Shown here: one piece after another, positions 5,035 through 5,438 of the stretch
How positions within the stretch are numbered: position 1 is the first letter of the stretch
Layout: every line of letters starts with the position of its first letter
Source: Chitinophagaceae bacterium
GTDB lineage: Bacteria > Bacteroidota > Bacteroidia > Chitinophagales > Chitinophagaceae
DNA: 5,438 bases
Direction: 5' to 3'
Assembly: GCA_020853515.1 (NCBI GenBank)
Contig: JADYYU010000153.1
Coordinates: forward strand, 1-5,438
Made by a program: the position numbers and the translations under genes
The notes under the pieces: generated by a model
Told to the model about the DNA's origin: nothing
Databases searched by the model: none
What the model saw: the letters and a program-made list of their open reading frames with translations, nothing else

Positions 5035-5438
5035 TTACTTCAGTTTGTCGAGCACCTGAAACATTTTTAATTTGACCTCTTTGGGGCTGCAGGTATAGCC
5101 GTGTATAATAAAAGCAAATGCGGCTGCGGTGCTGTCGGGCATGGTGATGTATCCGGCATACGAACGGGTACCACCGATATAACCGCTCTTCATATTTAAA
5201 CCATTGATAGAAGGCAGACTGGCATAAAAAGCAGGATAGGTTTTATCTTTTGTTTGTTGTTGCAATACACTGGCCAGCACAAAAGTTGTAATTTGATTAT
5301 CATCGGCCAGACCACAACCGTCATTCAGTTTTACTTTCCGGATATCGATCTTTACTGAGTTGGCATAACGCATCATGGCGGAGATACCCAACTTCCAGGA
5401 ACCGTGTTTAAAGAGTTGTGCGGCCATGGTTTTGCAAA
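5035..5438 (-). CDS. D-alanyl-D-alanine carboxypeptidase/endopeptidase, S13 (PBP4/DacB) type, C-terminal part, divergent
   Basis: The frame stays open to the window edge (codon TGC at 5436-5434), so the Met at 5427 is internal and the N-terminal part with the SxxK nucleophile lies outside. The visible 133 residues resemble the C-terminal part of S13 penicillin-binding proteins: CKTMAAQLFKHGS at the place of the family's SDN-x-AAE segment, VKLNDGCGLADDNQIT at the place of the DGSGLSxxN block, FYASLPSINGLNMKSGYIGG where the KTG box is expected, then RSYAGYI and AFAFIIHGY. The box reads KSG, a conservative change. The SDN motif reads CKT, and both Ser of DGSGLS are replaced (Cys and Ala). The usual GTL...R segment of about 20 residues before the KTG box is missing. 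If functional it would trim peptidoglycan peptides in the periplasm. It could instead be an inactive or specialised paralogue. It is convergent with the gene ending at 4997. Confidence 0.75.
   Translation of the reverse strand, partial: CKTMAAQLFKHGSWKLGISAMMRYANSVKIDIRKVKLNDGCGLADDNQITTFVLASVLQQQTKDKTYPAFYASLPSINGLNMKSGYIGGTRSYAGYITMPDSTAAAFAFIIHGYTCSPKEVKLKMFQVLDKLK

Noticed and set aside
5035..5427. Complete 130-residue gene starting at the Met at 5427
   Set aside because: The frame continues upstream to the window edge, and the segment aligns with the middle to end of S13 proteins. The Met is internal and the gene is cut by the window.

Overview
The window looks like chromosomal DNA of a Bacteroidota bacterium, probably from the Chitinophagales/Saprospirales side of the phylum. 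The signs are two C-terminal type IX secretion (T9SS) sorting domains with the 'PNP' signature, a CotH-like protein in the style of that phylum, secreted proteins built from Bacteroidota-specific modules, no purine-rich Shine-Dalgarno sequences before the starts, and two perfect TAnnTTTG -7 promoter elements. The order-level placement is inference.

Layout: (1) 1-744 (+) is the 3' end of a CotH-kinase-family protein carrying a type A T9SS sorting domain. (2) 887-1417 (+) is a small secreted T9SS protein. (3) 1456-3369 (+) is a 637-residue collagen-like secreted fibre protein with an uninterrupted 33-triplet Gly-X-Y stretch, a tail-fibre-like middle part and a conserved C-terminal domain. Genes 2 and 3 are only 38 bp apart with no visible terminator and probably form a two-gene export cassette. 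(4) 3375-3923 (-) is a complete family I inorganic pyrophosphatase (ppa), convergent with the collagen gene. The intrinsic terminator of the collagen transcript lies inside the last codons of ppa. (5) 3924-4334 is a 411-bp non-coding gap holding the ppa promoter, a candidate structured RNA similar to a motif recurrent in Bacteroidota intergenic regions, and the promoter of the next gene. (6) 4335-4997 (+) is a 220-residue exported protein resembling the M949_RS01915 surface-polysaccharide family. (7) 5035-5438 (-) is the C-terminal part of a divergent S13-type D-Ala-D-Ala carboxypeptidase, cut by the window edge.

Most of the window encodes cell-surface or exported products (CotH-like, T9SS cargo, collagen-like fibre, envelope polysaccharide and peptidoglycan functions), with one housekeeping cytoplasmic enzyme among them. 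I see no phage, insertion sequence, tRNA, rRNA or CRISPR array. The best leads for something undescribed are the structured RNA candidate at about 4127-4218, the unusual active-site motifs of the S13-like protein, and the pairing of the collagen-like protein with its small T9SS neighbour.
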